Shown: piece after piece, positions 1 through 11,558 of the stretch
Layout: each line of letters begins with the position of its first letter
Position numbering within the stretch: position 1 is the first letter of the stretch
Translations under genes and position numbers: made by a program
Origin: Lactifluus volemus
Taxonomy: Eukaryota; Basidiomycota; Agaricomycetes; Russulales; Russulaceae
Assembly: GCA_022376515.1 (NCBI GenBank)
Contig: WTXI01000029.1
Coordinates: 248,001-312,000 of the forward strand
Direction of reading: 5' to 3'
DNA: 64,000 nucleotides
The notes under the pieces: generated by a model
What the model was told of the DNA's origin: nothing
What the model saw: only the letters and a program-made list of their open reading frames with translations
The model's database searches: none

Positions 1-525
1 CGGGGCCCCCGCCATCGGTTTCCCATCATTCCTGTGCACGGAGATGTTGCCGTATGAACTGTGTCACTCACCACGTTTTTATGCTTATGCTCGCGTTCCA
101 CCATGGGGACCCCACGTGGAAGAATCGCCTATGTATGGTTTCGCGAACGAATGTCCGCAACAAAGCTCACGCCGTTGGCGATGGCATCGTTCGTCTGTTT
201 GTTACGAGACACGCACAAACAGATACAAATAGCCAAGGAGCTCAGACAAAGCTGCCTCACTTTGCCAGTTTTTTTTTTTTTTTCCTTCCCATCTCGACGC
301 AGTTGTTTTTGAGACCTTTCGGAAATGGGTATATGGTGCGTAAAGGTTTACATATGCATGGGGATATAGAGCTTACAAGGCACAGGACCTCCGAATACTA
401 TGACGATGTACTCGGCGCTAAGATCAAAAGTCTGGTGTACGCTTGTCATCTCACAATGGCCTTTCCCTCCGCTTAGCCAACAGTGCTAACCATATCGTTC
501 GCTTCTCTTTTATATTCTGATTTAG

Positions 526-1899
526 CTCTGGTGCAGTGAAAAGATCAAAACTCGAAAAGTCTGAACCAACGATATCATATGAGGACTTCGTGAAAGAGCT
601 TGATACAGGAGACTCGTTTACGACCACATTGACCGAGCTGCTCGTCAGGGTGCGTTTTTATCTACCCTATATGCACTCTTCCTGAGCCGCCAAAACATCG
701 TCATAGGAAATGGCTGAGCGCCGTCAACGCCAACCCTCTGCCGACCGTCGGCTGATATCCGACCGCACTGCCAAAGGGCTACGCATTCTCGCAGCACCGC
801 AGCGCGTGTACCGCGATCATGGTGTTCGTGGACTCACCACCCGCCGTTCACTTAATCTTACCGACTACCTTGCCGTGCCGCCGGAAGAAATGGAGCTCGA
901 TGATGATAATGACAGTTTAGAGAGTATGGTGGATCCTTCGGGTACCCTGGAAGGTACCCGCATGAATTCGGATCTGTATGATGCCTATGCAGATTCTGGA
1001 TTTTGTGCGTTTCCACCCATCCTTGTCATTCTCCTCACTAGGCTTATACCATTTCCCACCCCCGCCCAGCCCCTACCGAACCTCATATCTCCCCCGGTCC
1101 GCCTCACCTCCGTCATGTCCTGCGCTCCGCTACACGTCGCGAGGACTGGGCGCTCTTGCGCGACACCTCCCCAGATGGATGGGCCCCTCCGTCTCCCGTT
1201 GCAACGCCATACGCCCCGGCGCTCACCCGTCAACCGTCCATTCGGCGCCTCCCGGCCCGGTCCCGGACCGTCGACTTTACTGATTTTACATCACGACGTC
1301 GCTCGTCTGGACGCGAACGCAATAACACTGGCGCAAGCGGTGATGTCGAAGCGGATGATTCTACAACAGCACCGACATCTCCGCGTGCCATGTCAAATAC
1401 GACGAATGTACCACCCCGCCGGTTCTTCCCATCCCGCCGGCCGGAACCATCGTGGAGTCCCGTTCCCGATAGCGCTACTTCCAGTACCATAAGCACAAGT
1501 TCGGGATCAGCTGCATCCCCAGGCCTACGCTCGAGCCCGGCACCCGCAACGCCATCCACACAAGCAGACACGCGGGACCAACGCACATTTCTTTCCTGGC
1601 TACCGAGCACCGCGATACTTTCACTACCCCCAACACCGGGAGACCTGCGCAACCCGCGCATGACGCCGCGCTTACGTCGCAGTGGCGTGCGCTCACCCGA
1701 GTCGCTACTGGGGCGGCCCCAAGTCACAGTTCAGTCGCCCGAGCCAATGGGAAGCACTGCCGTTAATGTCGTTCCTGCTGCAAGTCCGGGCGCAGGTGTT
1801 GACGGTGGTTTATCATCCCTAGACGATGACGCCCCGAGCTTTGCGTCCGCTGTGAGTTCGAGCGCGCCCAGGGGGCCACCACCCGCACATGTAGAGTAG
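526..1899 (+). CDS. Ser/Pro/Arg-rich basidiomycete protein, 5' end unresolved
   Basis: Three exons join in frame: 526-649, 707-1004 and 1070-1899, with introns starting GTGCG and ending ATAG or CCAG and a stop at 1897-1899. Upstream exons probably exist, because an acceptor (TTTAG) precedes 526; a short open stretch from an ATG near 355 may be one of them. The product starts with an acidic/basic segment (SYEDFVKELDTGDSF), continues with a basic region rich in RR pairs, and ends in a long Ser/Pro/Thr-rich, probably disordered tail with many RRxS sites. I recognise no catalytic domain. It converges on the alcohol-oxidase gene, with about 330 bp between stops. Function unknown; the long phase-consistent exons make the gene itself likely. 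Confidence 0.65.
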
Positions 1900-2232
1900 G
1901 TGAGAAAATGAATATGTATTATTAACGGGGGGAGGTACGTAGGCGGGAGAAGCTGGGGATCTGACACGCAAGAAAGCATACGAATGCAAACTCACAAGGC
2001 CCTTTATTTGTTTTTTTCACTCATTATTCTTTATACATTGGATAGATTGCCCACCTGTCCCCGTCATATGAAGTATTTTTTTCCCCTAACTTATGTGTTC
2101 AATCATGATCAAACGTTTTGTAAATTATGGCCATCTGAGACACAATCATTGGCTGAGACCAACGTCTCTTACAAAACAAAATACAGTGTACGGTGTTATT
2201 ACACAACCTGCCGGGCCACCCGCCCCACATCC
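1900..2232. other. convergent intergenic region
   Basis: This AT-richer spacer separates two convergent genes and presumably holds both 3' untranslated regions. I see no further gene or repeat in it. Confidence 0.5.
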
Positions 2233-5045
2233 TCAAACGACACCCTTGATGCCCAATTCTTCTGCGATGATCACAGCTGCCTTCTCCCCTATGACCAGCG
2301 CAGTTGAGTACGTGTTCGCAGCGACGTTTCCGGGCCCGATGGACAAGTCCGCAACTTTGAGGCCCTTGACGGTATAGACGTTCAAGCGAGAGTCGACGAC
2401 GCCGCCCTGCTCACGGGGCTTCATCGCGCACGTGCCAAGCTAAACAAATACAGTGATCAAAGTTTTTTAAAAACCGAAGGGCCATCTGATCAGCCAACAG
2501 ACTGAGTGAGGAGAACACCCACCGCATGCCACGTCGTGCTCACTGGGGACGTTTTTCCAAAAATAATTATGACGACGATGATGATGATGTCAAGGGGGAG
2601 GAGGTAATGACTTTTTTTTCGTTTAAATGGAAGGAAAATACGCACTCGTCGCACGCGCGTACGCTTCAATTGCAGCTTCGTCCGCTCCCGAATATACGAT
2701 CCGCGGCGCGTCGAACGGGATGGGTCCCTCAGCTTTCTCGACGATCGAAGCGGGACTGCCAGAGGGGAACGCGGGATGAAATGCGGGGGGCTCACCGCGG
2801 AAGTGCTGCATGCGTCGAGCGATCTCGCGCGCGAATTTGTACGACCACGTCAAGGGCTTGACGTCTGCCATCCTGCCAAAGAAAAAAAAAAAAGGCGTGT
2901 CTCAGTACATTGTCCACGAGGTTTGGGGTGTGTGCTGACGACTCGAGGTAGCCAGGAACAAAGTTGAGGGGTGCAGACACATTCTCGCCGTGAGTGATAT
3001 GCACGTGGCCGCGCGCGACAGGGTATTCCTATGTAATGAGTGAATGTATGTTAGGCGTGCTGGAAGCACCAAGTCATTATACTCACCGTGAAGGCGCCAA
3101 TTGTGAAGTATTTGCGCAGTGGTGGCTGCGGTATATGGTCAACGAGCCTGTATTATGATCTTGCGTGTCAGCAGCGCAAACAGCCTTGTCACTACTCGGA
3201 GAGGAACCAGTCCAAGGACGCACCCTGCGAGAATCCCGATCCACAAGAGAGGCTTGTCAGGCGCATCGGAAAAGTGGGAATCCCAGACTTGCTTGAATTC
3301 CGGACCAAAATCAGCCAACTCAGATGGCTTGGGACGCCATTTGATGCCCGCGTCGATACAGCTGACGCAACGGTCAACAAGAGCAAGACAAAATAAGGGA
3401 ATGATCGGAGCACTTGTGCGCCATGAAACCCTTCTTGGTCCTTATAAATTCTGCTGTGGCGGCTAAGATGGAAAGGATTGGTTTAAATGCGTGAGCGTCT
3501 GCATATGAAAAGGCGACAAACTTTCAATCGCGCCTGCGTTGTTACAGAAGATAGCATCGAGCGTCTGTGCCTCGTCAGCAGCAAAGTAAGGCAGGAACAA
3601 AATATTGTGATCTATTCAGTATACCAAGTCAGAAACGTGTCCTGTTCCGGTAGCAGTCGCGCAGCGGACCTTGATAATTCTCGCCGACGCCAGGCAAGTC
3701 CACGCGCTGTTTCACGCCAACACGCTCTAGTATGTCTTTGGAACCTATTCCAGAACGCTCCAGGATACCTGGGGTGCCAAAAGATCCAGCAGAGAGGACT
3801 ACGAGTTTCGTCCCGCGGACTGTGCGTGTTTCGTTGGCGCCATCTGGGTAGAGCAGCGGGTTGAGTGTGAAAGCAACTCCAGTCGCGCGGTTCTCACTAC
3901 GTAGTAGGTTCGAGCCAAAGCTAGGAGGAGAGTGTAACACGCCGAACGTACTCCGAGTCATCGTCAAACGTGACATGCTTGACATGTATCCCCGTGAAAA
4001 CGTGAAGTTTTGGACGCGTCTCCAGAAGTGGGTAGATAAATTTATGTGGCACATCAGAGCGATTGCCCGTCTCCGCATCTATCCACCTGCTCGCAGAACA
4101 CGGATATCAACGTCAGCACTCACAGTGCGAAACGCTGTGAAGATCATGTACGCACTTTGGCCAACTCTGCGTGCAGTTCGATGGCAATTCAGGTGATACA
4201 TCAAGTATCGATTGGGGATGGGGACGGAATACTCACCGTGTAAACATTAATAGTTGAGAGGTCATTTGTATCCGTGTCGGGCGGCGCCAAGGCACGATCG
4301 GGATCGAGCGCCCGCGAGATGTCGAGGAACTGGCGCCCGACATCCGTGAACAACCCACCCTGGGAGACCTTCAGCGGGCCATCGGTGCCATGAGTTGGCC
4401 CTCCTGCGGCAATCTGGTACGTCTCTGTCTACGGGAACAACTCGAAATGAGTACGGGCAAGACCCAACATGCTAGTAGTCATAACTCACCTTTCTCAAGA
4501 GCGGGATGAGGTCCTTCGATCCCCACCCGGGGTTTCGATATTTTGTCTCCCAGTCGTCATAGTCCGAAGCAGATGCACGGGTGTACATCATGACTGAGTT
4601 TTAGTGTGTACACGACCATCAGCTATCTTTTTTGCACAAGCTGGGGAGAGATGACTTGAAGGCGCAGGACGTACAGTTGACGCTCCCTCCACCACCGAGA
4701 CACTGTCCGCATGGGACCATGACGGAGCGGCCCCCAAGTGCAGTGCTTTGTCGACTAGTGTGTACACGCACGGTGCGTGAGCCCGGAGCGAGGTGGTTGG
4801 GATAGAGAGCAGGTTGCTTGTGTACGGGGTTGTCGTATGTGAGCGGTCCCGCCTCAAGGACGAGTATGCTCAACTTGGGGTCGGCAGTTGCAAGACGGCC
4901 GGCGATGATGCACCCCGCAGCTCCACCTGTCGAACATCCCACATCCTTCAGAAGAGAACCAGAAAGGAAATTAGGTCAGGAAAACCCCACCGCCCGCAAT
5001 GACGATGTCATATTCAGGGTTGATTTGAGTGAGAATACTAGACAT
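2233..5045 (-). CDS. GMC oxidoreductase, alcohol (methanol) oxidase type
   Basis: FAD-dependent GMC enzymes of the alcohol-oxidase branch oxidise short alcohols to aldehydes with release of H2O2. The start at 5045 begins MSSILTQINPEYDIVIAGG. Splicing of the first intron restores the ADP-binding motif VIAGGGAAGCIIAGRLA. Later exons carry LVLEAGPLTYDNP, the GMC signature region (PCGQCLGGGGSVN), YTRASASDYDDWE, ETYQIAAGGPTHGTDGP, DAETGNRSDVPHKF, VVLSAGSFGTPGILERSGIG, DVKPLTWSYKFAREIARRM and the C-terminal catalytic block TTWHAVG|LGTCAMKPREQGG. The second active-site position is Asn in GNVAANTYST, as in alcohol oxidases. There are roughly ten short introns, one with a clear GTACGT donor inside the DDDSD segment. 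The C-terminus is GIKGVV, not a PTS1 tripeptide. Homology to the alcohol-oxidase branch is my reading of motif order; substrate not proven. Confidence 0.85.
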
Positions 5046-5087
5046 TCTGTCTTGACGTGATCGTCCACAAGTGATACAGAGTCAAGT

Positions 5088-5098
5088 GCGCTTATATG
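5088..5098 (-). promoter_or_regulatory. TATA-like box of the GMC gene
   Basis: Read on the minus strand, CCATATAAGCG lies about 45-50 bp upstream of the GMC start codon at 5045, a plausible position for a core promoter element. Confidence 0.35.
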
Positions 5099-5599
5099 GC
5101 CGCCTTTAGTTACAAGACATAAAGCTGTGGCGTAAATGTATGCGGTGAATCCAGGAAACCCCGCACTAAATCCTCAGAAATACCGGCAGGGCGTAAACAT
5201 ATGCCGTCAACGGTCAATTGAAGTTGAGAAGTTTAATTCTGTACGTACCGTTCAAATCGCGGAGGCATTCAAGTCGCAGTTGCGGATTGGCCCTAGTCTC
5301 TAAAAACGGCTAGTCGATAGCGGGTTCTGTAAAAGTGGAAATCGACACTGTGTAGTGTGTTCTGACTTCTGACTGGGAAGTCACATATTAGGTGACTGAT
5401 TTCGAAACCCCGACATTCCACTGATTGAACGCCTTTAGAGAGGGTCTTGTGGAAATGGCCCGTACGTTTGTCCAAGTTCGTTATTGCTTCGTCGATGTGC
5501 CAGCCTGAACGAAGCACCAACTTTCTCGAACTTGAATGGCTATGAGCGAATTCCCGCTTTGGACCGTCCGCATCCGCGTGCGTCGGTGATCTGAGTACA

Positions 5600-5700
5600 C
5601 ACGGCCCGGGGCTTATCCTTACCTCCCGTCCATCCTCACCATACGTCCTGTAGAGATCAAACGAGTTCACGTAGTAGCTGTTTTTTGTATTCAAGAGCTG
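5600..5700 (-). pseudogene. possible isolated exon, gene not resolved
   Basis: On the minus strand an acceptor-like CAG precedes a codon-biased stretch reading LLNTKNSYYVNSFDLYRTYG and then EDGRE, followed by a GTAAGG donor. No convincing joined gene model was found, and a surrounding 161-codon open frame (5293-5778) may simply be chance. It could be an exon of the same broken gene as the fragment at 5993-6190. No family recognised. Confidence 0.25.
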
Positions 5701-5794
5701 ACACACTGAACATGCACCCGAAGGCGCACTGGTGACTTTGAGAAATGAATATGGGGGAAAGAGTGAAGTGACCAGCATTATTATGGTAATTTTT

Positions 5795-5819
5795 GGTGCC
5801 TTTGTATTTCAAAGGCACC
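5795..5819. repeat. 10-bp perfect inverted repeat
   Basis: GGTGCCTTTG and its exact reverse complement CAAAGGCACC flank a 5-nt loop TATTT. It lies between the two exon-like remnants and has no obvious gene context. It could be a remnant of a small inverted-repeat element or a chance hairpin. Confidence 0.4.
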
Positions 5820-5992
5820 CAAATCACCACTATAAAATAACAATACTCACTTTTGTCCCCCATATTCTGCTCTCACTGGCAAACTCACCCAGCATACATG
5901 AGGGTTGTATGACTCTACACCGAGCCCGAGGCATAACGGCATAGATAAGAACGTGGCATATAACGTAGTTGCAAGGCCAGCCACACAGCTGG

Positions 5993-6190
5993 CCTTACAG
6001 CGCTGGCGAATGGGAGACGGACACATGGCGCACGAGCCCGGCGTAGAGTGAGTCGTGGAAGCGCGCGTTGTACTGCCAGTGTGTGGAGACATTGTACGTC
6101 AGGAGACCGCTCCTCGTAGATGTAGGTGTAGGGGGACGTAGGATCCACAAAGATGGCATCGAATTCCTCGTGGTAAAAGTAGACATCTTG
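5993..6190 (-). pseudogene. frameshifted gene fragment, family unknown
   Basis: Two adjoining stretches on the minus strand have strong C/G third-position bias but lie in different frames: FYHEEFDAIFVDPTSPYTYI, then STHWQYNARFHDSLYAGLV ending in SHSPAL and a stop at about 5993. The frame changes near 6093 with no plausible intron, which suggests a single-base indel in a formerly coding exon. The product family was not recognised. Confidence 0.35.
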
Positions 6191-6497
6191 CTTCATGTAG
6201 TTTATCATTCAGCCAAAAAGCTAAAGTACGATTTGCAGGCCTATCTTGCAGGCAATATTAATGTTTGAGACAAGCGTACGGTCCTGAGCGTCCCTCTTCT
6301 AGGCCATCACAACGCTTTGACTACGCATGACGTCAAGGATGTGGCTGGGCTAAATCTAACCTGGTTAAGGTAACACACGCCCTCGAGCTCAATTAGGGAA
6401 GCGAAAAGGAGAAAACCAATGCAACACAAAATTACATCCATAGTAAAACAGTAAGGAGACGGGAACAGGACCAACACAGCGTCAGACTACTAATTAG

Positions 6498-7589
6498 CTA
6501 GGTACATTTCATTCCGTCGGCCGTCTCGTGAGCCGCAGAAGAAGAAGCGCCATTGACCTTGCGTACGGGCGGTGCTGCCGCCTCTTCCGCAGGCGAGTCG
6601 TCGTCTTCGTCGTCCGAAAGTTGAGTCGCGCGCTGGAAACCAATCAGCGAGAAAGACACATGACAACGTGGATGTATATCCAAAAGAAAGTGCATGTACG
6701 AACTTTCATTGCCTCTGCCTCGTTAGAATAGTGGCGTCCTCGCGCCTTCAAGAACGCCTCGTGCTTCGCGGCCGCTAAGCAGAATCGGGTTTAGCTTCTA
6801 CGCCGCACCCCCCCGACGGTATACCACGTACCTTCAGGTGACATGGCCTCCTCATCGCTGCTTTCCACCTGGACTTCGCCACGTGTAAAGTCGGCAGGAA
6901 TGCTGAAGCTCGTGCTGCGGCTCGAGCTGCCACTGCTCGAACGTCCCGGCCGCTTTCCGGTGGAGAATGAGGGACGGCGCGGGGACGGCGGTTCTACTGG
7001 TGACGGTGAGGAGGGGGGTGGTGAGGGAGCGAGGGACCTTCCCAGGTCAAACGCGGGGATGTCTGCATCTGCTGCGTGAGCGAAAACGACAGAGTCACCA
7101 GGGGAGAGGAGGGCACGCACCGCCCTCAACTTCATCCAGTTCTGCATTATAGCGAACGTAGGGCGTCTTGGGCTCCGTTATCTTCATCTGGCTGTCCTTC
7201 TGCAGTTCTGTCAGCGCGAGATTGGTCTCATCCCATTGCAGGCTACCCCGGGGCCAGCCAGGGCATTCAGTATTAGAGATCAAAGGTCAGTTGTGTACAG
7301 TTGGGAAGGTAGAATGGATAATGTAAGGTAACAAATGTAGAAACGTGAGACCGATACGTGGAGAGCGACGGGCGCGATCGCCACAGATAGGCAACACGTA
7401 AGTTGGAGACGGTGAGAATACAGGTACATGCTATGATTAGTCACCGCAACAAAATCGCAAATATGTCACCTACTGTTGTGTTACAGCTCCTGGCGCGGGA
7501 GGAGCATTCTTCAAAATACCCTTGGGCTTGGAGGCAGAGGCGCTTCGCCTGGGCGGGCTGTGAGTTGGTGGTGGTTGGGCAGTTGACAT
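6498..7589 (-). CDS. protein phosphatase inhibitor 2 (IPP-2/Glc8 family)
   Basis: Five exons join in frame: 7589-7474, 7242-7121, 7071-6832, 6774-6704 and 6632-6498, giving 227 residues. The N-terminus carries the PP1-docking motif KGILKN. Exon 2 carries the family core [20 protein letters not shown] followed by [13 protein letters not shown]. Exon 4 carries the [11 protein letters not shown] helix, matching the R-x-HY-x-E element of inhibitor 2. The middle is a Ser/Pro-rich insert and the tail is acidic (DDEDDD). In yeast Glc8 and animal inhibitor 2 this protein binds and modulates type-1 phosphatase; the TEPKTPY threonine is the conserved regulatory phosphosite. All three interaction elements are present, so a functional protein is likely. 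A CDK/GSK3-type kinase would be the expected regulator, by family knowledge. Confidence 0.9.
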
Positions 7590-9391
7590 CTGTCAATCGT
7601 GACTTTCAGCCAACATGAAGGGTAAAGTTGACGATCCTTGTACCAGTACAGTATAAGAGAAGGTTTTACAAGTTGCTGTCGTGGCGTGTGGTCCGGTCGT
7701 AGGAACCCCGGTGCCGATCGCCGACAACGACGACAACGCAACCGGCTCCTTCCGGCCCGCCGTCTCCCCCCCTGTTCACCACTGCCAGTACTACACTCCC
7801 TTCGCTTCCCCATTCTCAATTCGGTTTGTGTCGGCCACCACTGCCTCTCAGAGGTGAAGTTGAGGATGGTATCTCTGAGGGAGCGTACCCGTTCGTACGA
7901 CTCCTATCCACACATTTCACCAATAGGGTCTCAGAAAAACAAACTCTTCTCCCGCTGTCCGCTCATTTTACGTCTTCATATTAAATCAAGCTGGCTTCTT
8001 CCGTGTCCTTATTACTTGAGCTTAACGTGGTGGCAGACGTCCTTGCCATCACTTCCTTTTTAGTGGCAAGATGGCTCGGCGTTGGCAATTCCATTGTAAT
8101 TGTTCCCAAATTGACGTGGAATAAGCTCTATGTTACCGACTAACTTCAGTTGGTGCTTTCCTTACGCCCTTTTGTCTCAGACAGCTGCTCTTGCACGTCT
8201 TGGTTCGTACATCTGACTTGCGACGGTCTACTCCGTGCTATTGTCTTCCTCGGGACTGTGTGCCAATTTCCAGTTTGATGTCTCTAATAAAGAAAACGGA
8301 AGTCAGACCCTTTGCTACGTTTCCCTCAAGGGTCGTTAGATTGATCTTGCCAATATGATAGACCAACGTTTGCTGCTACTCCAGTACCGGGATTCACAAA
8401 CCATATGCTCTTGCTCTACGAAATACCCCTGATCCATTACGTAATTGTTTGTGTCACTTAGCGACATGCCCATCCTTACAAGGTTGATTGTCTCTATGAA
8501 GGTACCAATATGCATACGTCCCTTCTTGGTGCATTAATTCCGAGACGCAAAGTTTGTGAATAACTAGATAACAGCGCTTTTCAATAGCGCGCAAGGAGTT
8601 GTGCCATCTGCCCATACGGCTCAAACCATGCCAACCAGACACAGTAGCTCAGGGTCAGCTGACCAATCGGTTTTGAATGAGGTTGCATTCACCGCACTTG
8701 ACGTGGATGCGAGTAGTCACCGTGATTGCCATTTGTTGCAGAATGGGTGATCCGAGTCGTGAGGGGCGTTTCCACTTTGCGTGAGTACACCACCTGCATG
8801 ACACATTCAAGTTGTTGCCCACTTCAACAGTCTCGCCGTCTTCATTAGAAACATGTACCCTTATCTAGGGTCACCTGCTGTTCAGCTCAGCCACTATATT
8901 CGATACCCCTGACTGTGTATGCGTTTAAGACATCGAAATATCGAGGATGCCAGTGGCATCCTCATATTGGGCTGGCTAACTTGGCTTCTCCTGGTCCACA
9001 CTTCAATTGCCTTCACTTTCTTGTTTTGGAAAAAGGGCATGAGACACTTCGATCAGCCGAGGCACATTACCAGACATTTGGCTCTTCCTTCGTCGCTGAG
9101 TAGCCGCCCGTGCGCATCTCGGTTCAGGCAACGCGTGTGCGCCGATTTACAGTGTGCTAACTTCAGCTGTTGTTGTCTCCCCGACGTACCGTATCCACCG
9201 ATTTTCAACTTGAGATGTCTCTCGTGGAAAACGAAGGATAATGCTATTATTATTGCTTCGTCCCTGGGCATGTCATACTAGATAGCTGGCTGTACACTAG
9301 GTGTGTGATCTGGCGCACAGAGGAGTGCGCAGAACGAGAGGTGTGAGCAGGAAAGAACATAAAGCAAAGTAAGGGCACGAGGTATGTTTGT
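7590..9391. other. gene-poor stretch with a diverged internal repeat
   Basis: No gene model with coding bias was found in this 1.8 kb. Two segments (about 8195-8300 and 9110-9240) show scattered similarity in the same order, for example CAGTTTGATGTCTCTAATAA versus CAACTTGAGATGTCTCTCGT followed by GAAAACG in both. They may be old copies of one element. The conserved module tail seen downstream of later kinase units is not recognisable here. Confidence 0.35.
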
Positions 9392-10710
9392 TTATTTCGG
9401 TTCAGGAATGGCTGCCTTGCGGCCAACGACGTAACCAACGGTTCGATACCAATGGCCAGTAGTTCTCCACACCGCAAGAGGCCAAATTTCGTCTTTGCGG
9501 GTTATTCGAGAGCGCAGCTTCCATCCATTAAGCTTGCCTCTGATGTCGGAAAAGCGAGTAATGACCTCGTCCAGCTTTGGGCGCTTTGTGGGATTCTCTT
9601 GGACCATGGCGGCGACGAGTGGATCCATAAACTCGAACCCATGATATTTCTGGTTCGTATGGGTAAGAAGGGCTTCTCAAGAGGAGGTGAACACGCAGAC
9701 CTGCATAAAACGTTCTCGAACTAGATTTCCGAGATAATATATATCTGTGGGAAACGGATTGCACAGCGTCCGGCCGTCGCGATGTTCGGGCGCGGATTTG
9801 TCGCCACCACGTAGTGGTTTGTCGAGAGGAGGTCCACTGGCAGGGTCATATTGGCGGGAAAGACAGAAATCGATGAGAAGGTATCTCGTAGGGCGTCGGG
9901 TCCTTGAGTATCCCTTTGCCTTGTGGCGAAAGTCGCTACTTCGGCTCATGTCAATGGGGTGAAATGACTCCGGATACATATTTGATGGGTCAAGCATAAT
10001 GTTCCCCGAGGTGCAGTCCCTGGTATAAAGTGAGAGTTGTTGAAAGAAGGAATAGAAAAATGCGATGGTGAAACATACCGGTGAGCAACATTGTTCTCGT
10101 GCATGAATTGTACTCCCTTGGCAATTGAAATTGAACAATCAGATTCGTCGATTCAGAGGAATTAAGGACACACCTCACATAATTGCGCAAAAAAAGTGGC
10201 GAATTCTCCGAATGTTCGAAGTGTAGGATCATTGTATGGTCGTAGAAGGGGGTGGACCATGATGGGAGGCTCATTTGGGAGCTCAATGACGTCAAGTAGT
10301 TGTACACAGTGGTTTCTGGGGTTAGATAAAAGGGGCTCCGTGGAGAAAAGCCTGTTGATTTGGAGCTCGTACGGACCCTCTGTATTGAGAAGTCTCTTCA
10401 ACATTACGGGTCTTCCGTCAGAGATCCGAGTTGCGTTCATGCCCAAACGTAACTAGAATTATAAGCAAATACATAGGTGCGAAGTATGCATTCTCACCCC
10501 TTGTTTCTGACCGTCTTCGCAACGAAAATATAATTTGTTACTGCCAGACCACGACGGGACCCAGCCCGGGCGGTAGCGGGGCCTCAGCATATACCCAGCT
10601 TGCTCGAGCGCCTCCTGACGCTCGACCCACCAAACTTCGTGTTCATCGATAGCCCCTAGTAGTATGTCTCTGGTGTTATTGTCCAAAAAGTCTATGACCT
10701 GCTGGGACAT
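9392..10710 (-). CDS. kinase K1, array member with DFC in place of DFG
   Basis: Five exons: 10710-10500, 10452-10174, 10116-10079, 10019-9701 and 9649-9392, joined in frame. Order of elements: N-terminal helix with EVWWVERQEALEQAGYMLRP, VMLKRL (ATP-site lysine), ELQINRLF, HENNVAHRD with CTSGNIMLDPSNMYP (catalytic loop), LLIDFCLSR (metal-binding loop, normally DFG), GGDKSAPEH (APE-like), FPTDIYYLGNLV, and a C-lobe end with ENPTKRPKLDEVITRF. The HRD aspartate and the following Asn are present, but the DFG glycine is Cys, so activity is uncertain. No Gly-rich loop is evident. The family is an Agaricomycete-type expansion of eukaryotic protein kinase-like proteins. Start chosen at the Met aligning with the K6 start; an upstream in-frame Met at 10788 is possible. 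Confidence 0.8.
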
Positions 10711-11078
10711 AGGGACGTGGAGGACTGGGAGGATTCGTTGGTCCGCCGGAGTAACAGTTAGGTGTTGATTATGTAACCTTGCCCACATCCCATCCCGGCC
10801 CTTGTTCCTCTTTATGATGTACTACTAGTACGAATATATTTGAAAATACATGACATACTGTACAACAGCAGCTTTCAATTACAAGCATCTGCGTCCTCAA
10901 TTATTCTCAAATTCGACTCGGTCAAAGGCATGAGACGTCCTCTCATCTCGCACGTCCCATATCATCGCCCTTGTGCGTATCTATATATAAGCGATGATAT
11001 ACAACACTCATCAAACACACATTTCCCCCCACTTTCGATACTCTGCTGGCTCAGGGCACACTACTGCACAATAAACCG
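10711..11078. promoter_or_regulatory. divergent K1-P1 intergenic region with TATA box
   Basis: This spacer separates head-to-head K1 and P1. TATATATAA occurs at 10982-10990, about 90 bp before the P1 start codon, matching TATA-like boxes 80-105 bp upstream of P3 and P4. A shared bidirectional promoter is inferred. Confidence 0.45.
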
Positions 11079-11558
11079 ATGGCTAACACCACTGCCAATG
11101 GCTACACAGATGAGATCATCGGAGGCCTGGTTGAAGTAGCAAGTCATCTCGTTGGCGATAACATCGTCAATAGTTTCCTTCATTAGTAATGCGAAGGTGA
11201 AACATGGCGATTTTTACATGGACCAATCGCGCGAATTGCTTCAGAAGCACCTCCAGATGATGGGGCTCAACGACCAAACTAGAATTCGACAGAAATATTC
11301 AGAGTTAGTTAAAAGGGCTCACGCGATTAACCTTTTATTGAATAGTGGCCCATTAGTGCTAGAGACATAAAGAGAAGACTAGATGATACCAGTGATTCCG
11401 GACTGGGAGTTCGAAGATTCTTCGTAGCCATGCAGTATAAACGTGTCTCTAAAGCGACGTACGTGATAGTCAAGGTGATTCCCTACGATAATCAAAACGT
11501 CTCTATTCTCTGACTTTTTCACTCTAGGAAGTGTCTGGTCGAGTTGTCGATGATAACC
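11079..11558 (+). pseudogene. P1, small partner gene, frameshifted and truncated
   Basis: The ATG at 11079 opens MANTTANGYTDEIIGGLVEV, aligned with the start of P3-P5, but the frame closes at HLVGDNIVNSFLH. The homologous continuation (AKVKHGDFYMDQSRELLQKH) is one frame over. An intron with donor GTTAGT at 11304 and acceptor CATTAG at 11356 matches intron 1 of P3 and P5. Exon 2 ends MQYKRVSKATYVIVK before a donor at 11475. Exon 3 starts at 11528 and runs only 12 codons to TGA, because the sequence changes at about 11,557 into the duplicated spacer S. The gene is therefore broken twice: by a frameshift and by a rearrangement junction. Confidence 0.6.

Noticed and set aside
180..250. VRLFVTRHAQTDTN, similar to the RHG motif of histidine phosphatases
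   Set aside because: Only about 15 residues fit, and no continuation of the fold is visible up- or downstream.
985..1727. minus-strand open frames opposite the Ser/Pro-rich gene
   Set aside because: Antisense shadows of an Arg/Ser/Pro-rich reading frame, with no splice or motif support.
8915..9281. 120-codon open frame on the plus strand
   Set aside because: No splice logic, motif or copy elsewhere; it lies in a decayed gene-poor stretch.
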